Below are positions 10,644 to 20,730 of a stretch of DNA of 64,000 bases, piece after piece. Numbering within the stretch: position 1 is the stretch's first letter; each line of letters begins with the position of its first letter. The translations under genes and the position numbers were made by a program. Source of the stretch: Conchocele bisecta (lineage: Eukaryota > Mollusca > Bivalvia > Lucinida > Thyasiridae); contig CM055274.1 of the NCBI GenBank assembly GCA_029237695.1, positions 17,225,505-17,289,504 of the forward strand, read 5' to 3'. The notes beneath the pieces were generated by a model. The model was given only the letters and a program-made list of their open reading frames with translations. It made no database searches and was not told where the DNA came from.

Positions 10644-10741
10644 ATATACATTCGAATCCGGGTCTACCAAATTGGATATTCACTCAGTAATATTTTACTG
10701 AGTGAATATCCAATTTGGTAGACCCGGATTCGAATGTATAT
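10644..10741. repeat. Family V perfect 47-bp-arm palindrome
   Basis: Arms 10644-10690 and 10695-10741 match exactly around the loop TATT. Each arm contains ATTCGAATCCGGGTCTACCA, resembling a tRNA T-arm plus acceptor end (pol III B box 9 of 11). No complete tRNA is present on either strand. Confidence 0.9.
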
Positions 10742-10855
10742 GTTTCGTTGGACAAACCAAAGCCTTTAGTATCTGAATATAACAACAATTTTGGAGACGG
10801 TCAATCAAGGCTGGTTCAGGGATTCCGCTGGGGAAAATAAAGAAATCGGCACTTC

Positions 10856-10945
10856 AATTATTTTTTTTACAATTTTCGAAAAAAAATCAATTATTTTTTT
10901 TCTTCAAAAATTGTAATTTTTTATCGCCAATTGTTTATTTTTATA
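10856..10945. repeat. A/T-rich inverted repeat
   Basis: TTTTACAATTTTCGAAAAAA faces TTCAAAAATTGTAATTTTTT. A similar stem (AAAATTACAATTTTCC... GAAAATTGTAATTTTG) sits inside Q2 at about 42518-42578, so this is a small mobile hairpin. Confidence 0.6.
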
Positions 10946-11208
10946 GCCAATTGCGAAAGTGGCGATCGCCAGTGGAATTGGTAATACAATAAGCATTATT
11001 TGGCAGGTGATAGAAGGAAATATAATAGCTTTATAGCGAAAAGCATGACCAAAGCATGACTGCACATACACAGTCGGATCAGGATATACACCGTTCCCAT
11101 TACTGTTGGTGAAATAGAACCTCACACTGACAATAGAACCAAGGATGACAATAAAACCACATCGATTCATCATACCAATCTTTCTTTCCTATCTTGTACA
11201 TCCACATA

Positions 11209-11434
11209 TATGTCTGTGACTGGAGAAAGGGGGCTTGTAGATTTGTGACAAGTGTAGCTCCTGATCAAATAACACACTCCTGTAGCGTGGTGATGATCTA
11301 TATTGCTTGTTAGAAGCATTGATGGAATGGCGAACAGTGCAGATCGTGATCATACTGTGCGGATGCACAGGCTGATCTGGATCTACACTGGTCGTAAAAC
11401 CCATAAGCGCCATTTCTCCAGTCACAGCCACATA
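11209..11434. mobile_element. Family D element (D4)
   Basis: Ends ATATGTCTGTGACTGGAG and CCAGTCACAGCCACATATG. Internal blocks are GTAGCTCCTGATCAAATAAC, ATTGCTTGTTAGAAGCATTG and the core AGATCGTGATCATACTGTGC...GCACAGGCTGATCTGGATCT. A near-complete copy, probably within the protocadherin's 3' intron or flank. Confidence 0.8.
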
Positions 11435-12102
11435 TGTCATAAATCACCAACTCCAACACAAGGATAATGGTGCCAAACAAACAAAATTATTAAAATAATT
11501 ATTAGAGGCGAGGAATTACTAGGCAGATGGACAGACAGATATAGAGAAAGGTGTCAGCAAACATAAAAAGAGAATAAAATATAATTAGAAAAGTTTGAAT
11601 GTGTGTTGTGTATAACTACATGTACATCAATCATTATTTCCTATTAATATAATTCATCACATTTGTCATGTATATAGTACTTTTATATCCTTCAGAAGAT
11701 ATAACTGAAAATTGGCTTCAGTGGTCGAAGCACTAGACAACGAATATCCATGGTCTGAATTGCACTATTCCCCTCACCCGCACCAACATCACCCCGGCGA
11801 TTCTTGAACTACACCCCCTGCCCCCACCTACATGTATACATCCACTGAATAACAATGATACCTTCAATTACTTTTACAACAGAATATACATAGTGTGTAT
11901 TTTTGTGTTAGGAGATGATAAATATGTAGCTGTGGCTTGAGAAATTAGTCTTACGGCATAAGCGAACATTGTATATTCAGATCATCCAGCGCCTCCACAG
12001 AGTCTGATCTGCACTATTTTGCATGAACAAGTCGGTGAAACATCTGTACGGATTACAACAAACAGCATACTTCCCTATCAGGCGGCTGTAGTCGGGACCC
12101 GC
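11435..12102. other. Mostly featureless; decayed D fragment at 11925-12025
   Basis: From 11925 the sequence GTAGCTGTGGCTTGAGAAAT... CCACAGAGTCTGATCTGCAC recalls one side of family D. Nothing else is identifiable. If the protocadherin continues, this is intron. Confidence 0.5.
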
Positions 12103-12198
12103 TTAACCTTACAAACCATAAAGCCAACATTTGCAAACACTGTAGATCCAGATGAGACGGCTCGTAACGAGCCGTCTCATCTGGATCTATAGTGTTTG
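12103..12198. mobile_element. Family C element, left part (C2)
   Basis: TTAACC at the left, then TTTGCAAACACTGTAGATCC and the perfect core AGATGAGACGGCTCGTAACG facing GAGCCGTCTCATCT. The right half is absent. Confidence 0.72.
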
Positions 12199-12309
12199 TC
12201 CAGTAGTTTTCAAATTTCCTTCAAAGAATACCTCTGAAAGATGAGTTAGTCCAAATTTAGCACCGAAGAGTCCATTTCAGAGGCAAGTGTTAAACTTGCC
12301 CAAATTTCT

Positions 12310-12341
12310 TAAGCCCCATTTCTCCAGTACACCCACACATA
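12310..12341. mobile_element. Family D terminus beside the protocadherin donor
   Basis: AAGCCCCATTTCTCCAGTAC and CCCACACATAT match the right end of family D. The fragment begins about 12 bp past the splice donor, so the end of a transposable element forms the start of the intron. Confidence 0.65.
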
Positions 12342-12352
12342 TATATAATGAT

Positions 12353-12358
12353 ACTCAC
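12353..12358 (-). promoter_or_regulatory. Splice donor ending the protocadherin large exon
   Basis: The minus strand reads CTTGAT then GTGAGTATC. The donor falls between codons (phase 0) after residues KPRLD. A read-through tail would end 22 codons later at 12290 and would be built from a dispersed repeat, so splicing here is much more plausible than using that stop codon. Confidence 0.75.
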
Positions 12359-15010
12359 ATCAAGTCTTGGTTTGTAGACGTAATCCTTGGTACCACTCTG
12401 CTCCAGCGATGCCTGTGATATCACCGGACCCAGCTGCATGTTGTTGTTACTGTGCGTGTAATAATCCTTCGGACTATTGACCACCAACCCTGGCACCACT
12501 TCCACTTCTGACGAACAAACACTGTTCACGTCCGCACCCAGGCAATCCCGCTTCCGTTTGTCCAGTCGTCGAATGATGAAAATGGTGATTACGATTGTCG
12601 CTGCTAGAACCACTGTTACTAGCACGACCGTGAGAGCGATTAGTAAATTCTGGCTCTGCAAACCATCGTCACTGCCGTCTGTTGTGGTCGTGTTTCGGAC
12701 AGCTACGGACATAAGCAAGGTTGTTGATGCAGAGTTTGCTTGTTCCCCGTTATCATACACAACAATTTTTAAACTGTACAATCCGGCTTCGGACGACTCA
12801 ATTGGCCGAGCTACCAGGATTTGTCCCGAATCATTGATGTCAAATATGTGAGTATCATTCCTGTCTTCAATCCTGTACACCAGTTCAGCATTGTTATTGT
12901 CATCAATATCGTGGGCTTTGACCAGATAAAGAGGTGTGTTTATCGGTGTCGCCAGTGTAAGGTATATCGTATGGCCGGGCTCGTCTGGAGTGACGATAAA
13001 CGGACTGTTGTCATTTATATCCTCCACCACCACGCTCACATCTACAGAGGTGTTCAGTCGCGGTGATCCTTGGTCTGTAGCTATGACTTTGAAGTCATAC
13101 CGGCTTTGTAACTCTCGGTCCAAGCCAACCTTCGTTCTCAAGACTCCATCTGGAGAGAGCTTGTAAGGTATTGTTATTTCGTAACTTTCAGCGACAGAAT
13201 ATGTAACAAACCCATTGTCGCCATCGTCAGTATCATTAGCCTGAACCTGTCCAACATACTCGTTGCTGGGCTGGTTTTCTGCCACTGTGAACACATAACC
13301 TCTCTGTTTGTCAGTGAATTTAGGTTTGTTGTCATTTCTGTCCAGTATCGTCAGTTCAACAGTTGCAGTGGACGTGTGAGGATCAGTTCCACCGTCAATC
13401 GCCAGTACATGAAATGAGTAGAAATCTTTAATTTCACGGTCAAATATGGCGGATGTATGCACAATACCGTTGTCACCTTCAATGTAGAAATCACCCCATG
13501 CATCCCCAGCAAGTGCGTAGTGGACTTTAGCATTAGCGCCGGTATCATGATCTGATGCAGAGACAGTCAGGATGACATCACTGGGCAGATTGTTCTCAAA
13601 GATTTCTGTACGGTAAACAGTACTGGAAAACACTGGCTTTTGGTCGTTCTCATCAGTAATCAAGACACTGAAAGTTTTTGTGCTGTTTAAAGGTGGTGAA
13701 CCTATGTCGGTACAGAATATTGTCACTCTGTGGGTACTTTTCTCTTCGCGGTCTAATGCCTTTGCAACAATAACCTTATACTCATCAATTTCCGATCGTT
13801 GGAGCTGAAATGCATCACTCTGTATTGAGCAATTTGTTATTCCATTCCAACCGACATCCGCATCCAAAACATCAATCAACGCAACGACGGCACCAGCATT
13901 TGCATATTCCGAAGCCTTAGAGAAATTTTTAGATGACAGAAAGTTAATTATTATTTCAGGTGGATTGTTCTTTACATCTTGAACATGTACATAGACAAAT
14001 GCTTGTGTAGTCTGTGGCTGACTCCCACTGTCACTTGCTTCAACAATAACCGTGTATGGTGCATCGGGTAAATATACCAGTCGTCCAGTTGTTGTTAGTT
14101 CCCCTGTATTGGCATCAATGGAAAACAGGTCCTTAATGTCCTGTGACTGGTGTGTAGCGAGTCCATATTGTATTTGACTGTTGTCACCGAAATCAAGATC
14201 TAGAGCACTGACTTGGAGTATTGTGGAATTTATGGCTATGTCCTCCTTTACTGTAACATTGTAGATGCTACTCATGAACACAGGTTTATTGTCATTTGTA
14301 TCCGAAACGGTTATGTTGACTAAAACTGTTCCATTTCTCTGTGGGTTTCCCCCATCTCTTGCTATTATTTCAATTTGATAACTGTCCACTGTTTCACGAT
14401 CCAGTGACTCGTTCACAATTATGTGAATACTTGAACTGCCATCAAGGTTTTTACTTGATTTTGTCGAGAATGGAGACCCAGGAGTGAGGATGCTGTAGGA
14501 TTGGATCGTGTTGTGCAAGCTGTCTGGGTCTGTTGCACCATCAATGGTGACCGACTGTCCAGCCGACACGGACTCCGAAATGGAAATATGGACTGGTGAT
14601 GTAGCAAACTTTGGTGAATGATCATTGATGTCAATAACTGTGATGTTTACTTTGATTTTCTGGAAGAACGAATGAATGGATGACTGAACAGCAATGCCAA
14701 GCAGCATGCTACAGTCAGAGTTAAACTGGCAAATCTGTTCACGATCCAACACACCAACTGTGTATAAGTCTCCAGTCTCTTCCGAAAGATTAAAATATGG
14801 AACATGAGGATTTTTCTCTTTATTCAGAAAAGAGAATCGTAATGTCGAAAAAATATCACTGTCAGCTTTGGATGTGAGATTGAAATCATGAGCGACATTT
14901 CCGATGTATGAATGTGGCTCTCCTTCCTCAATGACGTGGTAGATTAATCCATCCGACAAATGGCAAATATGCAATAAAGTTAACACGAAAATGTAGCGAA
15001 TGTTCTCCAT
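12359..15010 (-). CDS. Protocadherin, large 5' coding exon (partial gene)
   Basis: Non-clustered-type protocadherin, a single-pass calcium-dependent cell-adhesion receptor of the plasma membrane. The exon codes 884 residues: signal peptide about 1-21; seven cadherin repeats at roughly 22-135, 136-245, 246-352, 353-461, 462-565, 566-671 and 672-775; membrane span about 789-813 followed by RRLDKRKR; then a 70-residue cytoplasmic start. Calcium-binding DRE motifs are at 89-91, 204-206, 420-422, 524-526 and 631-633. Linker motifs are DINDH 127, DTNDN 237, DVKNN 345 (degenerate), DENDQ 453, DRNDN 557 and DINDN 664. The membrane-proximal repeat lacks both, as is usual. The start ATG has G at -3 and +4 and is the first in-frame ATG after a TGA at 15089-15091. 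The frame runs open to 12290, but GTGAGT on the minus strand (12353-12358) is a strong donor directly after codon 884. The last 22 open codons read into repeat D sequence and are taken as intronic. One large ectodomain exon followed by small tail exons is the known protocadherin layout. Confidence 0.93.
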
Positions 15011-15100
15011 TGCAGTAGTGCAATGTCTCCGTGAATTTCCAGTACAATTATCTATTCCATGGAGCGTGGTGCTGTCGTTGTCAACATTTCAATGAGCCTG
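15011..15100 (-). promoter_or_regulatory. 5' UTR segment and possible splice acceptor of the protocadherin gene
   Basis: Between the start codon and 15098 the minus strand has no ATG in the coding frame, and an in-frame TGA lies at 15089-15091. At 15098-15112 it reads a T-rich run ending in CAG (CATATTTATTTTCAG), so a 5' UTR exon junction at 15097/15098 is plausible. No TATA box or other core promoter is evident. The acceptor is inferred only from its consensus. Confidence 0.4.
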
Positions 15101-15289
15101 AAAATAAATATGACAATTAAATGTTTGCAAATAGATGTACATAATTTATAAAGAAAATATAATTGAATTGAAAGCTTCTTACTAATATTTAGTAAATAAA
15201 GTTTTGTGTTCTACTGCAATTTTTTGTCACAACATAACCCAATACATGCTTGGTATGCACATTATTTTCACAGAAACAATTTTTTTCTC

Positions 15290-15448
15290 TCTAAATATGC
15301 ACCTTGTGCACATAAGTATATTTTGTAACCACTCATTTGAACCATCTCAACGAGACGTTTCAAGTGAAGGGTGACAAGAAATATTTTCCAGCAGAAATAA
15401 GAAAATTTGCAATTTTTTTGGTGTATTCCGCATGTATTAATGGGTTAA
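15290..15448. mobile_element. Family E hairpin element (E1), decayed
   Basis: Core ACCACTCATTTGAACCATCT faces GAGACGTTTCAAGTGAAGG. The right end is GCATGTATTAATGGGTTAA. The left end is not clear. Confidence 0.65.
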
Positions 15449-16257
15449 TATGTTAGAATTAATGTAATACTATGCGAGAACAAAATATGAATGTATGTAT
15501 TCCGAATGTAGTCTAAATCAATATAAAACTACTTACTTATTTCTCAATATTCGTTATCTGGTCACATTGAGAAGTAAAATCTTAAATCCAGCCACAATTT
15601 ATTTCAAAAGCAAATACTTCCCAACATTAGCTCAATTTCACAGTGTAATACCAGTAAAATGTCTAAACTACACTCTAATACACTTGTGGCAATCCAATAT
15701 CAGTCACAAGTTTGGTCCCGCCTACTTAATCCAGTCAGCCAATGAGAGGTGAGCTACACCAATTAGACCACCCACTTATCATATCAGGCACACTTGTAGT
15801 GCAATTATCACAGGGTAAATAGTTTAGCAACAGTTGAGTAGTCGGGAATACTATCAAACAAAATGGAACATGCAGTTTGGAAACAACTGTGGAAAACAAG
15901 TTTATGTGAAAGGTGCAACTCTTGCCATTGAGACTTTTTGGCAAAACATGATTTAATTAGCCGTGAAAGCTACCACATACCAGCATGTAGCCAGCAGTAT
16001 TGGAGATAGATGACTTCAACACATGTGTGCAACAAACACTACAACACTTTTTCACAAACCTAGTTCTGAATTGTCACGCTTTCAGTGATCAATATTTTTT
16101 TCTAGCAGTAATGATGTAGTTAATGAATGTAGTTATATTGATGAATATAATTGCAAAACAGTTAACTAAACAAATCACATTATTTACACGCACAAATAAT
16201 AAGAGAAATTGAAAATATTGATTTATCATAAAAAGATAACCAATCTGAAATGGCCAA
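15449..16257. other. No recognisable feature
   Basis: About 800 bp upstream of the protocadherin exon with no dispersed-family member. It could hold 5' UTR exon or promoter sequence, but I see no supporting motif. Confidence 0.45.
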
Positions 16258-16359
16258 TTAACCCTTAGAACGCTGCCAAACAATGTTTTTGATGAGAAAG
16301 ATGGAAAATAAAAAATAAACAGCAGACGACAAATTTTAATTCTGCATTGTAAGGGTTAA
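16258..16359. mobile_element. Family B element, internal deletion (B6)
   Basis: TTAACCCTTAGAACGCTGCC passes directly into the right arm (AAACAATGTTTTTGATGAGA), then AACAGCAGACGAC and CTGCATTGTAAGGGTTAA. Both TTAA ends remain; the left arm is lost. Confidence 0.8.
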
Positions 16360-16661
16360 ATAGGTCTGTGTGTAAAGGTCTTGTGTTTGAGAATGCCCTC
16401 TAATTTCAAAGTTTACCTAAGGTGATCAGCTCTCATATGGATAAAATAGTTTTCTCCAATTCGAGAAACAACCCTTTCAATACTATAGATGCCAATCCTA
16501 ATGTTTGAATTGACTCGTAATATTCCATCTCACCAGCAACCATTTTTACATAGTTCTTAAATATTTGCAAAATGACACATTTTCTCAGGTCATGGACTAG
16601 TCTGAAGTTTAACATGGAATAGTTCATTCCAGAAACTTTTATGGAAGGCAGGGGGAACAAA
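16360..16661. other. No recognisable feature
   Basis: About 300 bp between two B elements with no motif that I can name. Confidence 0.5.
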
Positions 16662-16959
16662 ACTTGTCGTCTGCTGTTGTTGTTTCATGTGTGCGTTTAT
16701 TCTCAATAAAACATGGTCTGGAAGCACATTGGAAATGATTCTAAAATGCTGCCATACCACGTTTTTGTAGAGAAGAATAGAAATTATGAAATAAACAGCA
16801 GACAACTAGATGGCCGCGGCCCGCATGTCGCGCCCGCCAAGGCTTTGATAGTATGGCGAAAAACTTTAACCAATAATACGTATGTACGCCAATGTGCCGA
16901 CTATATTGCGCTGTCCGCAGGCTGGCGCGATAAAATTAATTCAGCATTGTAAGGGTTAA
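16662..16959. mobile_element. Family B element (B7) carrying a U insertion
   Basis: Left end eroded; GTCGTCTGCTGTTGTTG is followed by a loose central stem, and TCAGCATTGTAAGGGTTAA closes it. Between AACAGCAGACAAC (ends about 16806) and TAAAATTAATTCAGC (about 16931) lies a copy of family U (TAGATGGCCGCGGCCCGCAT... CTATATTGCGCTGTCC). Confidence 0.75.
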
Positions 16960-17178
16960 CCCTCACTATGCGGGAGACGAAAATTGTCGTCTGCTGTTTT
17001 TTTATTTTTACCTTAATTATTAACAAAAAACTGTTTTGACAGCACATGAGAATCGTCTCAGTGGAGACGATTCTCATGCGCTGACAAAACTGTTTTTTTG
17101 TTTTTTTTATCGAGAAATATTGAAGAAAAAAACATTTCCATCAGACGACAAAATTGAATTCAGCGTAGTAAGGGTTAA
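16956..17178. mobile_element. Family B, subtype B-II element (B8)
   Basis: Ends TTAACCCTCACTATGCGGGA and TTCAGCGTAGTAAGGGTTAA. The core is GACAGCACATGAGAATCGTC facing GGAGACGATTCTCATGCGCT. It shares its left TTAA with B7, so one element used the other's terminal TTAA as target. Confidence 0.85.
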
Positions 17179-17340
17179 ACACTTCAAGTACATACACAGA
17201 TATGTTTATAATCTGAAGACATATCCATCATGTAGTTATACTATATCAAACTAATTATTTAGACTTGGGATATCAAGCTTCATGTCTGAAGATTGCTCGA
17301 TATTGCACTCACTGACAGACTGTATAAATAAAAAAGTTCC

Positions 17341-18360
17341 CACCCAGAAATCTTGTATATAACATGGCACAGTAAAACATCTGTAAATCAGACACCCAGG
17401 AAATCTCATATATAACATAGCACAGTAAAACATCTGTAAATCAGACACCCAGAAATCTCATATATAACATAGCACAGTAAAACATCTGTAAATCAGACAC
17501 CCAGGAAATCTTGTATATAACATAGCACAGTAAAACAACTGTAAATCAGACACCCAGGAAATCTTGTATATAACATAGCACAGTAAAACAACTGTAAATC
17601 AGACACCCAGGAAATCTTTGTATAACATGGACAGTAAAACATCTAAAATCAGACACCCAGGAAATCTCGTATATAATTTGGAGCACATAAGTAAAACATC
17701 ATGTAAATCAGACACCCAGAAATATCTCATATATAACATAGCACAGTAAAACATCTGTAAATCAGACACCCAGGAAATCTTGTATATAATATGGCACAGT
17801 AAAACATCTGTAAATCAGACACCCAGAAATCTCATATATAACATAGCACAGTAAAACATCTGTAAATCAGACACCCAGGAAATCTTGTATATAACATAGC
17901 ACAGTAAAACAACTGTAAATCAGACACCCAGAAATCTCATATATAATATGGCACAGTAAAACATCTGTAAATCAGACACCCAGAAATCTCATATATAACA
18001 TAGCACAGTAAAACATCTGTAAATCAGACACCCAGGAAATCTTGTATATAATATGGCACAGTAAAACAGCTGTAAATCAGACACCCAGAAAATCTTGTAT
18101 ATAACATGGCACAGTAAAACATCTGTAAATCAGACACCCAGGAAATCTTGTATATAATATGGCACAGTAAAACAGCTGTAAATCAGACACCCAGAAATCT
18201 TGTATATAACATGGCACAGTAAAACATCTGTAAATCAGACACCCAGGAAATCTTGTATATAACACGTACAGCAAAGTAAATCATCTGTAAATCAGACACC
18301 CAGAAATCTTGTATATAACATGGCACAGTAAAACATCTGTAAATCAGACACCCAGGAAAT
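17341..18360 (+). repeat. Minisatellite, about 19 units of 54-58 bp
   Basis: Each unit reads CACCCAGGAAATCTTGTATA, TAACATAGCACAGTAAAACA, TCTGTAAATCAGA. Variants (GGAAATCTTG or GAAATCTCAT; CATCTG, CAACTG or CAGCTG; CATAGC or TATGGC) recur in blocks, hinting at higher-order duplication. The stretch AGTAAAACATCTGTAAATCA plus GACACCC parallels one arm of hairpin F (AGTGGAACATCTCTAAAT...GGACACCC). Open frames through it on the minus strand are repeat artefacts. Confidence 0.93.
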
Positions 18361-18391
18361 ACCAGATTGCTTCATTTCGATTGATTTCACT

Positions 18392-18639
18392 TTAACCCTT
18401 TCAACATGACAGGCCTGTATAGTTGTATTGGCAAAACATGTAGATCCAGATGAGCCAGTTCCTGACGAACCATTTCATCAGGATCTACACTTTTTGCAAG
18501 TAATTTCATATTTTTGAGAACAAAAACACCCCCTTTTCATAAACGGACTAGTCTAAAAATCATTTTGTGACGATTGGATTGGTTGCAAAATTGACATATT
18601 AAAATCCATTCAGTTACATCATGAGGGTCAAAGGGTTAA
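18392..18639. mobile_element. Family C element (C3)
   Basis: Ends TTAACCCTTTCAACATGAC and GGGTCAAAGGGTTAA. Core GTAGATCCAGATGAGCCAGT faces CATTTCATCAGGATCTACAC. The right half has the family block ATTTTGTGACGATTGGATTG. Confidence 0.85.
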
Positions 18640-18707
18640 TTTATCTCCAATGATTATGAATATTCCCCGACAGTCATAGAACTGTGTCTTGAATTGTCCA
18701 TTTAATA

Positions 18708-18765
18708 CAGTGGAATTTCTCTAAACTGGTGTGTTCCATTTCACACACATTGATGTCTGGAGGTG
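18708..18765. mobile_element. Family F hairpin, diverged fragment
   Basis: CAGTGGAATTTCTCTAAACTGGTG... GTTCCATTTCACAC keeps one F arm. The complementary arm is decayed. Confidence 0.45.
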
Positions 18766-18775
18766 CTTATTTGTT

Positions 18776-19020
18776 TGTTTATTGGTGTTTAACGGCCTAT
18801 CAACAGCCAAGGTAATGTAAGGCCGGGCAAACAGGTTCGATCCAGTTTTATTTAAACCCCTGCATTGGGGGGAATATCCAAAAATCAGAATGGAATATTT
18901 ACCTACATCAATAAAAAATATATTTAGCCCTGAAATCAGAATGACCGGACCTGGTGCTAGGTCAATACTGCACCAAAGTCACTTGGCCCGTTCCCCTGAA
19001 ATAGGATTACGAATACTCGT
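18776..19020 (+). mobile_element. Family R repeat (R1)
   Basis: GTTTGTTTATTGGTGTTTAA, CGGCCTATCAACAGCCAAGG, AAGGCCGGGC, then AATATCCAAAAATCAGAATG and CCCTGAAATCAGAATGACC. A pol-III-like GGTTCGATCC lies at about 18833. SINE-like in size and layout, but no clear tRNA head. Confidence 0.65.
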
Positions 19021-19054
19021 AATACTCACATAGGGGTATAACCAGGGGTTGTGT

Positions 19055-19490
19055 TTGTTTTTTGGGGTTTAACGGCCTATCAACAGTATAGTCATTTAAG
19101 GCCGGGTCAATACTAGTAATCCCATATATTACCTGTACAAGTACATGTACATGTTCAAGTAACATATACAAATGGGGTGAAAATCCCAAAATTAGAACTG
19201 AATATTTACAATAACAAAACTATATATTCAGCCCTGAAATCAGAATAATGCTGATCTGATGCCAGGTCCTCGCCACACCAGAATCACTTGGCCCCTCCCA
19301 AAAGCAGGAGCAGTAATAATCTTACTACTTTTATAATGGGCAATAACCCAATTCAACTCCCAGGTAACAAAAGAGCCAAAGATAAAAACGTACCTGAGGG
19401 CCAAACCAGGCAAGTCGTGATTCCTATAAGGAGGAACCCATACCGTTAATTTACGCCGTCTCATTCGCCCGACCACCACCCACTATAACC
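19055..19490 (+). mobile_element. Family R repeat (R2), longest copy
   Basis: GGGGTTTAACGGCCTATCAA, AAGGCCGGG, AATCCCAAAATTAGAACTGA, GCCAGGTCCTCGCCACACCA, TTTTATAATGGGCAATAACC and GAGGGCCAAACCAGGCAAGT. R3 (49345) and R4 (21855) align to parts of it. No convincing open frame. Confidence 0.7.
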
Positions 19491-19512
19491 AGGGGTGCTC
19501 ATTTGTCTTATT

Positions 19513-19744
19513 TACAGTGGAACATCTCTAAATCGGACACCCGGGGGACATTGATGTCTGGGAGTGCTCATTTGTCTTATTTGCAGTGGAACATGTCTAA
19601 ATTGGACACACTGGGGACCTCCAAGGGTGTTCGGTTTAGAGAGGTTACCCGGTAAATATACCAAATACAGTGCAACCTCTCTACAACAGCCACCCATGGG
19701 AAGACGCAAAACTGGCTGTTGTAGAGAGGTGGCTGTTGTAGGGA
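19513..19744. mobile_element. Family F hairpins, tandem pair with a variant stem
   Basis: Two starts, AGTGGAACATCTCTAAATCG (19515) and AGTGGAACATGTCTAAATTG (19585). The second closes with GGGTGTTCGGTTTAGAGAGG. A related stem follows: GCAACCTCTCTACAACAGCC facing GGCTGTTGTAGAGAGGTGGC. Confidence 0.7.
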
Positions 19745-19746
19745 GG

Positions 19747-19945
19747 TTAATGCTGAATTAAATGTTGTTGTCTGATGTTGGTTTATTTTCTTCAATTAGT
19801 CACATCAAAAACATGCTTTGACAGCATTTTAGAATCATTTCCAACAGAAATGATTCTAAAGTGCTGTCAAACCATGTTTTTTATTGAGAAAGAAGAAAAA
19901 ATGAAAAGCAACAGAAATTTTCGTGCTCCGCGATCTAAGGGTTAA
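19747..19945. mobile_element. Family B element (B9)
   Basis: TTAATGCTGAATTAAATGTT at the left (CCC lost) and TCCGCGATCTAAGGGTTAA at the right. Stem TTTGACAGCATTTTAGAATC facing GATTCTAAAGTGCTGTCAAA. It separates the F-type stem from matching GGCTGTTGTAGAGAGG-like sequence at 19980-20025, so it probably inserted into that repeat. Confidence 0.8.
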
Positions 19946-20062
19946 ATATAGAGGAAATCGCTCATTTGGGATATAAATAGCGGCTGTTACAGAGAGGGTG
20001 TTGTTGTAGAGAGGTGGCTGTTCGAACCCCAGGGTGTCCAGTTTAGACAGGTTCCACTGTAT
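19946..20062. mobile_element. Continuation of the F-type cluster after B9
   Basis: TAGCGGCTGTTACAGAGAGG, GTTGTAGAGAGGTGGCTGTT and the F closing arm CCCCAGGGTGTCCAGTTTAG with GTTCCACTGT. Confidence 0.6.
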
Positions 20063-20600
20063 TGAAAAATTATACTCATAGAAGCGACATCACTCATACG
20101 GTACAAGCAAATCGGTCGACAACTTAATTTTATGACTACAAACTTTTATGAAGAAAAGTAAATATTCTGCATTTCTTGAAAGTAAAGTTACGTCTCCGAA
20201 TTTTAATAACTTCACAGAATCAGCTATCATGGCCAATGTTGTTGACACACTACTGCAAATTGCAATAACAAGCTTTGATGGTGCAAATTTCAATATAATA
20301 AAGTTTAACAAACCATTTGAAAGGGACAGATTATATCTCAACTGATAAATTGTTCCCATTATTATTGCGTAGGTAAATACGTGATTGTTTTATAACGATT
20401 ATGCTTGTTAAGAGAGATAGTAGAAATTTAACCTTTATATTCTTATTAAATTCAACATTTGTACCGAATACTAGAAGTAGCTTTATATTCTGTTTAAATC
20501 AACCTATAACAGGCAATTAAGCACTTCATGAACAATTCCTATCATTTTCAATCATGAACAGATAGATAAGACAATGGAATAAATTACAGTGAAACCCATC
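20063..20600. other. No recognisable feature
   Basis: AT-rich. Short open frames on both strands at 20090-20359 lack any domain I know. Confidence 0.5.
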
Positions 20601-20654
20601 TGAAAAGATTGTTACATAACATATGGAACTTTGGTGTGGCTACTATTAGAGGGG

Positions 20655-20730
20655 GTCACTATTAGAATAAATATATTATGTAACATGCATTACCATACTA
20701 TTCGAGGGGACCATTATTAGAATAAATACA
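20655..20730 (+). repeat. Short duplicated segment, empty and filled forms
   Basis: GGGGGTCACTATTAGAATAA and GGGGACCATTATTAGAATAA are two copies of one unit. The first continues uninterrupted into TATGTAACATGCATT. The second is split by B10 and resumes as GTAACATGCATTTG at 20971. Confidence 0.75.

Noticed and set aside
10650..10669. A tRNA gene at the T-arm-like sequence
   Set aside because: No D arm, anticodon arm or paired acceptor within 80 bp on either strand. Only a B-box-like word inside a palindrome.
12290..12358. Final 22 codons of the long protocadherin open frame as true coding sequence
   Set aside because: Preceded by a strong GTGAGT donor and made of family D repeat sequence. 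Kept only as a possible read-through isoform in the findings.
12477..13166. Plus-strand open frames of 76-124 codons antisense to the protocadherin
   Set aside because: Shadows of the cadherin coding strand; composition and position follow the opposite strand.
17341..18360. CRISPR-like array of direct repeats
   Set aside because: Units are contiguous without unique spacers, the window is animal DNA, and no cas genes exist. It is a minisatellite.
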